NCBI GenBank assembly: GCA_027946365.1
Contig: JAPEUQ010000010.1
Coordinates: 1,240,001-1,304,000 of the forward strand
Direction of reading: 5' to 3'
Origin: Kalmusia sp. IMI 367209
Lineage: Eukaryota > Ascomycota > Dothideomycetes > Pleosporales > Didymosphaeriaceae
DNA: 64,000 nt
The position numbers and the translations under genes were made by a program. The notes below the pieces were generated by a model. That model was not told the origin of the DNA and did not search any database. It was given only the letters and a program-made list of their open reading frames with translations. Each line of letters starts with the position of its first letter. Positions within the stretch are counted from its first letter, which is position 1. Below are positions 58,101 to 64,000 of the stretch, one piece after another.

Positions 58101-60465
58101 GAGGGTTCAGGGGCGCCGGCGGTTCCGGTGTCGTCTCGACTTCGTTAGCACATGCTCTCTGGTGGTTAAGAACAGCGAACCCGGAGGCACTCATGTCAAT
58201 GTGGGGTGAGCATCTAGAGGTGTGGTGGCACAGTGCTCATCATAATAACAAGTGCTGTTAGATGCGTTCGGCAAAGACGACACGGGTGGCTCACATTCGG
58301 CGAGCAAGGTGTCATGAGAGGCTGATCACCACACAGCCCAGTGGGGAATACTCGAAAGAGTTCATTAACTTCTCCCAGCCATCGGAAACGCCACATATGT
58401 TGTGACAGGTTCGAGAAGCGACATGACGAATGAATAATAAATTTGGATCAGGCCACAAGCTGAGTCTAGCCCATGGCAATTTGAATCGGCGAACGGATCC
58501 TGGCTTCGCGATGTCAAATGGAGGTCACTCAGGTGAGATTAAAGCCACAAGATATCTTGTGATACTCTCAATTTGACTGCTTAGGGAGACGAGAATGTGC
58601 TGCCACGAGAGCAATACAGAACCAGACACCTAACAAACCAGAGCCTTTAAGCTATCGTAAGTATCCTACATCCATTTACTATCGTGCTAAACGTGTTGTT
58701 AAGTCGAACTCTCATTGTTGAAAAAGCATCTTGCAGATCCCAAAACCGACTGTCCGAGATATCGCTACCACGGGGACGTGTGGACCCGAGTGGCTCAAAA
58801 GTTTAGAGATCTAGATGCCAGAAGACCACGGTAGTTCCCGTGTTAGCCTCTCTTTGGAGAACGTCTGCGAGAAATGTGCGAACATCCACTACCCAGGGTC
58901 GGGTTACTCATCGATGGGAGCGATTGTATGGCATGACACTACGCTGCAAACCCCAGGCCCGCGTTCCGGGGTTCTCGGCATTCTGCCTACAGTAATCCGT
59001 ACATTGCATCAGAGGATTATAAAATTTATCTTCTTGGCATTGATGCATTCGGTGGCGTTGCAAGAAAGGCTATGTCGACCAACCCCATGTGAGTGACAGG
59101 TCGCACGGGTAACACACCACCCATGAGACTTGTATACATGGAACCGGAGCCTGAACACCCGACTAAGTGGCAATCGCTACAGGCCGGCAATTGGGCTACC
59201 ATGCCTTCGGGTCACCCGAGCTGGGAGGCGATCGATTCTATACGACGAGTTCGCACTGTGCCTAAGGTCGGTACTGTGTGTCTTTCGGAGCCATGTGCAA
59301 CAATTCAGCAGTACAAGACGTCTTTTTTTTTCCTTTTTGATGAACGCAACTTGCCACTTCTCACCGACTTTTGGGTCACGTGGGAGAGGGACGATGGACT
59401 AATGCAGGGTAGGTGCACAACGTGGATCTTACCGCTTGGTTCAGATACGTGCAGTTTCCAGCTGAAAAGAAGGCAACATACTCATGCAAGGTGTAGAGCC
59501 TCGTTCTCAAGTTCCCGGGACTTCTTGATCCCCCACTTCTCTGAAGTTCTCCATCTATCAAGGCTTCTCTACCTGCTTCCTCACAACAAGACAACCCTCT
59601 CGGAATTCTCCTCCTGAGACTCTAGCTTAGCAGAAGACGTTAATTCAAATGTTCTGCTCTTGTTACCAAATTGATCTGGTGTCATTATATCCATATCATG
59701 CGCTCACACTACCCCTATATCGCCTCACTGTTATCTTCTCTTCAGCGAAATGTGTGCTTAACATCAACCTCCAGTCTACTCGTTCAGGTCTTTAGTAGTT
59801 TCTCAAATCCTCTATCTCAATTTCATTCTTCCCGCAGTCCCCTGCCTCTTCGGTATTCTGCCACTTCCACCTCACCTTCATCATTTTATTTCTTTTGACC
59901 CCTACCACAACTCTTGCTCTACCTATCCTACCGCCTAAAAGGAACAAGACGATACCTGCTGTCAAAGCCATGGCTGATGATATACATGTCGTATTTAATC
60001 TGCAAAGCGGGCGAGGCCTATGGGGCGAGAAATACCTAACCCGCGACAGCCGTAATTTTAAGATACTCGAAGTACAACTCACACACCTAATCAAGTGATC
60101 AAGCGCATATCTAATGCGCCTTATGTAACCTGTTTCTTCAAGTGAAAGATGAGCAATGAGATATAGCAACGCCGTCGTCGTTGGAATTGTACGCCACTTA
60201 TCAGCAGAGATACTCCGCTCTCGATGGGATTGCCGCAGTCGCGACAAAAACGCGTCTAGAAGCCTGTCTGGTCCACAAAGTACCTGAACCGGTCTACAAT
60301 TCAGATAGCTACACGGCACGAAATATAAACTTGTTCAACAGGCGCCTATTCACACTTCATTCCACTGAATGTAATACATGGACCGTATTCCAGGTACAAA
60401 GACCTATGCAAAAGTGCTATGTTATTCATATCCAACCCCCGCCACCCCCAACAGCACTACAAATG
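52191..60465. other. Large gene-poor interval
   Basis: About 8.3 kb in which I cannot support a gene. The first few hundred bases should hold the glycosyltransferase promoter. Open frames such as 52959-53642, 57496-57918 and 59093-59617 are short, lack leaders and domains, and have shadows in other frames. I looked for transposase, reverse transcriptase, terminal repeats and RNA genes and saw none; decayed elements cannot be excluded. Confidence 0.45.
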
Positions 60466-62665
60466 TCACCTTCCCTTTGTAGCCCCCACATGCCCCAAAT
60501 ACGCCCCCAGTTCGCCATCGTCATCAATCCCAACAGTGACCTCTCCATCTCCTTCCTCACCTCGCCCATGCCCAACCACCCCTTCCAACCCCAACACGAC
60601 GCTCCCCGGGTGCTCTCTCGCCGCTAACTGCTTTACCTCGTCGACCCCACCGCCCTGAAACACGCTCAACCACACAGTTCTATTAGGGAACGGTGTGGTC
60701 GAGCGAGCGTGCAGGCGGAAATAGATAGGCAGCGACGAAGTTGCGGTGGGGGCGGGAGGCCCGGACGGCGCATGCAGGAACGAAGCATGCACCTGTGTGG
60801 AGAAGGAAGGAAGCGCGTTGCCAAGTTGCGAGGCAGGGTCAAGGGAGGTTGTCGAGTGCATGTCGAGGTGTTGGGATTGGTGTTGGGTTTGAGTGGGGAC
60901 GTGATGCTGAAGAGGTAAGGTGGCGGCATCGCTGGCGGCTAGCAGCAGCGAAGGATCGATTTGGAAGTCGGCGTCGGGAGCGATCGAGTCTACGGTGGTG
61001 TTGCGCTGCCGGGCGAGGTGCGAACTGGTGTTGGCCGCGGAGCTGCGCGTTGTTCCGCTATGGGAAGACGACGCGTGCGGGACAGTAGAAGAGGGTGGAG
61101 CAGGGCCCGGCCCTGGGCCGCGATGGGCAGGTCTGACGCCAGCTCCAGATGACCCTTTTTCGATTCGCGTGTTCTCGGCCCGTAGACGTTTCATCACATC
61201 GCGGGCCAGCACTTCGATTGCTCTAAGTCTGTATGCGCGCTCTGTGTCTGGTAGGTGCTCGTATGGTGTGATCGCGTGCTTCAAGAGCTCGGACCCTTGG
61301 ACCCAGCGCTGCTTGAGTTCGGTCCAGTGTTGATCACCCGCTTCGAACTTGTTGGTGAAGTGATCGCCTTTTAATATGTTATAGAAACTGGTTTTGACTT
61401 CGCGCGTCTGTGAAGGATTGAGGTTGAGCGCGTTTTTTGCTTCTGGAATGCCCATCCGAGTCTCCATCACTCGCATTCGTTTTGTGACGTCCTGGCAGAT
61501 GACATCCAGCGACAGCGTCTTGTAGTTCTTTGGCTTCCACAGCCCATCACTTTGTTGAAGTGCTTCTGACTGTAGCTGGAAGATGGTAGACAGATGGGCA
61601 TTCTCGCGAATGAGGTGCTGAAGCAGCTCTGTCCATTTTTGAGGCCCGGCGACGGTCTTTTTGGAAACACCTTGCTCCCGGCACATGGCCTGAAACTGGT
61701 CCCTCAACTGTGCGTATAGCTTATTGTCCAGGTTGAGATAGGCTTTGCTCTCGTCGAGTGTCGTTTCAGATGGGAATCGAGGAGGTTCGCCAGGAGCATC
61801 GGCAGGTAGCCCAGCCCAGCCTCGTGTCCGTCGTCGCCGTTTGCGCGCTCGCCACTTCTCGTCGCTCTCGGCTTGCAGCTGTTGTTGCCGCAGCTGCCTT
61901 CGAAGGGTTTCCGCCGGATCTAGGGGCTCCGATTGCCGCGCATCGCTCGTAGGAGATTCGCTCTCCGGCTGTTCTTGACTGACTAGATCTTCTTCAGATG
62001 CGTCATCTTCGCCCAAGCTTGCTTCCTGCAATATCGCGGCGGCTATCTGGTCAATCAACCCGTTGCCTGGCACAAGCTTTGGCCTCTTCGCCTTCTTTCT
62101 GGTTGTGTGCACTGCAGCGTCTTCGTCGTGTTTGCTTCCCGAACTGTTCTTCCTCTCCCTCAGAAACCATTTGAACCGTGACCGTAGTCGCATAAGCTCG
62201 CGGTCGTTAATCTGAAAGCCTTCAGCCTGGACGGCATCCAATATGCCCTTCTGTGTTGTGTTCTTCTCCCATAGTTCCTTGACGCGTGCGATGAGGGCGG
62301 GGTTCTTGTATGCTGGGCTTTGCTTGCCGGGGAAGCCCCACCGCTGTGAGTCTGTCAGCCGTGCTTCTCGTATAGAAAACAAGGCTTCGGAGGGCCGGAG
62401 AAGCAAAAGACTTACTTTGAACTGTGTCTGAAAAGCTCGTTTGCTGCATCCCGGCGATTAGTATAGGCCGGTATGGACGTGCGTTGCGTAGGAAGTGGAA
62501 GTTGAAGATTGTACGGCGAGTCGTAGTTTCAAGAGTGCAATTACGTGCGTACCTCGGCGTGAAACCCCGCTGTCCCCAGTACTCGACCACTTGATTCAGG
62601 CTTCTTCGTTCGTGTACGTACAGTCGATAGCATTCTGCCTCTTTGCCATCCCAATTGTACACCAT
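60466..62665 (-). CDS. Clr5-domain protein, putative transcriptional regulator
   Basis: Protein of about 672 residues. Exons: 62665-62553, 62443-62416 (28 nt), 62343-60466. Joined, residues 1-55 form a Clr5 domain: NWDGKEAECYRLYVHERRSL, then EYWGQRGFTPSKRAFQTQFK and RWGFPGK, the fungal helix-turn-helix-like module found in putative DNA-binding proteins (named for fission yeast Clr5, a silencing factor). A second conserved block ARVKELWEKNTTQKGILDAV follows, ending in RSRFKWFLRER. The middle has basic nuclear-targeting clusters (KKAKRPK, RARKRRRRTRG) and Gln-rich coiled-coil-like sequence; the C-terminal third is low complexity. A DNA-binding role is inferred from the domain only. It is the neighbour of, and co-oriented with, the histidine kinase. 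Confidence 0.86.
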
Positions 62666-63220
62666 ACTAGAGATTATATCTCTCTCGCGTCGTTAAAGAA
62701 TTACCCAAGTGGAAGGTTACAAAGGCAAAAACGGCCCGCCGGAATGCCAAGACCGAGCACGGTAGATCGTTCATCCGTAGTCATTCGGGTGCACAGAGGA
62801 CAACCTTGTAGAACAATATCATATGCGCAAGGCTTCTCTATTTCGCTGAATTCTGCTCTTGCAATATAATGCGTTATGTCCTTTTCGAACCACGCAAGCT
62901 TCTTCACTATAATTCCTGGCCCAAAGTTCTGGGCTGATAATTAATCCCCGCCATGTACTTCTAGAAGGGGTGTGTATAACCAAACCGAAAACATGTCTCC
63001 TAATTGCTAGTCCTGTAACGTTGCGCTAAAACGCATCATGCCAAAGTCCTAAGACAAACGAGCGCCAAAAATGTTCATGGAACCAGAGCCATGTTTTGCT
63101 AGCCAACGCGAAAATGCAGCAAATCGCGAAAACGCCCACAACTACCTTCCTAGATGATCATAAGCAACGTTTATCGTCCTCTATCTCTATTCGTACAATG
63201 CTCGAAAAGCGACAAATGCA
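62666..63220. other. Spacer between Clr5 gene and histidine kinase
   Basis: About 555 bases with the Clr5-gene promoter (minus strand) and the 3' region of the kinase gene. Short plus-strand frames have no domain. Confidence 0.5.
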
Positions 63221-64000
63221 TTATATTGCATATGGCGGTGTATTCGATCTGCTGGGAACAGCGATCTTTATTGAATCGTCTGACAGTGGATCGGGATATT
63301 TTAAAGCAAGCTCCTCGATCTTGGGTATTAAATCCAGAATGCGGAAGGGTTTGGAAACAACATCATCCTGCGATTATTAGTCCTGGTACATAGCGTTTGT
63401 AGAGGGAAGCTCACCATTCCGGCCTCTAAGAGTGTTGCGATTTGCTCACTTCTGGCATTTGCTGTAACTGCGATGATAGGAACATGACCGTTAAGCAGTC
63501 CTTGAGATTCAAACTCTCGGATCTTGCTTGTACACTGCAGGCCATCCATGACCGGCATCTCTTTGTCCATAAGGACTACGCCTAAGTCGACGGCGTCGGA
63601 TCCATGCCCTTTCCAGTATTTTGATTGTTTGAGCTTTTCGATAGCCTCGCCGCCATGGTTGGCTACATAGGTAGTGATTTTATTATTCTCTAGCTGGCGC
63701 CGGAGGACTTTCTGGTTGACTAGACAATCAAGCATAAGTAGTTGATCAAACTTAAAGAATCGTTCCACTTACCTAGATTGTCCTCTACAATCAGAACCTT
63801 GAGGTCCGGTTTTTGCGTATTGATTTTGTTGACTGATTCGCCTCTTGGCACCGCCGCAAAGTCCTTAATCCTTGGCGGTTGAGGCTGAGACCTCTCTTTG
63901 GCATTGGAAAGTTTCCGTCCGAGTGTAATTGGTAATTCGACTGCGTCTTTCGGCTCGCTCGTCTTACGACACTTGACGTAGAATGCAAAAGTGCTCCCTT
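63221..64000 (-). CDS. Hybrid histidine kinase, C-terminal part (runs off the window)
   Basis: Only the 3' end is present; the gene enters from beyond base 64000. Exons in the window: 64000-63773, 63719-63416 or 63415, and 63367-63221. The first codons, GSTFAFYVKCRK, are the end of an HATPase_c kinase domain (the G-box strand). A polar linker leads to a receiver domain: KVLIVEDN (acidic pocket), VNQKVLRRQLE, VVLMDKEMPVMDG with the phospho-accepting Asp, IIAVTANAR, and MDDVVSKPFR with the conserved Lys. The protein ends PSRSNTPPYAI about 45 residues after the receiver. Fungal hybrid kinases of this design feed the Ypd1-type phosphorelay in osmotic, light or redox signalling. The sensor part and therefore the kinase class are outside the window. 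Intron acceptors have CTAAT branch points. Confidence 0.92.

Noticed and set aside
59093..59617. 174-codon plus-strand frame
   Set aside because: No recognisable motif, poly-Phe from a T run, no leader, and an overlapping frame of similar length.

Overview
This is a window of nuclear DNA from a filamentous ascomycete (Pezizomycotina, most likely a Dothideomycete). The evidence is: short GT-AG introns of about 44-110 bases with fungal branch-point motifs (TACTAAC, TACTGAC, GCTGAC); pyrimidine-rich leaders before start codons; and fungal families such as a Clr5-domain protein, an Rsp5-type arrestin adaptor, Rok1 helicase, PET117, fungal GMC oxidoreductase and the oxidative L-rhamnose pathway. 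The exact species cannot be read from the sequence. I see no CRISPR array, rRNA, convincing tRNA, intact transposon or provirus.

Layout. Bases 1-17994 are gene-dense: GMC oxidoreductase (+), small secreted protein (+), peroxisomal SCP2 protein (-), F-box protein (-), arrestin adaptor (-), mitochondrial Tgl2-like lipase (-), V-ATPase subunit G VMA10 (-), COX assembly factor PET117 (+), and a glycine-rich membrane/secreted protein (+). From about 18 to 28.6 kb there is a gene-poor stretch holding one convincing small Cys-rich gene (22625-22846) and coding-like debris. From 28.6 to 45.1 kb come a polyol dehydrogenase (-), MYND protein (+), ACS-type MFS transporter (+), ATP synthase subunit g ATP20 (+), DEAD-box helicase ROK1 (+), and two tandem L-rhamnose catabolism genes (-). 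A second gene-poor stretch (45-60.4 kb) with many microsatellites surrounds a single family-2 glycosyltransferase (-). The right edge has a Clr5-domain protein (-) and the 3' end of a hybrid histidine kinase (-).

How the genes relate. Lipase, PET117 and ATP20 are mitochondrial, and VMA10 shares a 171-base divergent promoter with PET117. The only pathway-type cluster I can argue for is L-rhamnose-1-dehydrogenase (LRA1) next to L-rhamnono-lactonase (LRA2). The lactonase reads intact, but the dehydrogenase carries three separate one- or two-base frameshifts, so it looks like a recent pseudogene or a set of assembly errors.

The most unusual structure is the lipase gene at 12607-14106. A consistent reading frame with the whole catalytic core is obtained only with 11 exons, three of them micro-exons of 11, 10 and 2 bases. 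The 2-base exon (GG) lies between two complete introns inside the HSMGG nucleophile motif.

All exon boundaries were placed by eye from splice motifs, reading frame and remembered family patterns. No alignment or RNA evidence was available.
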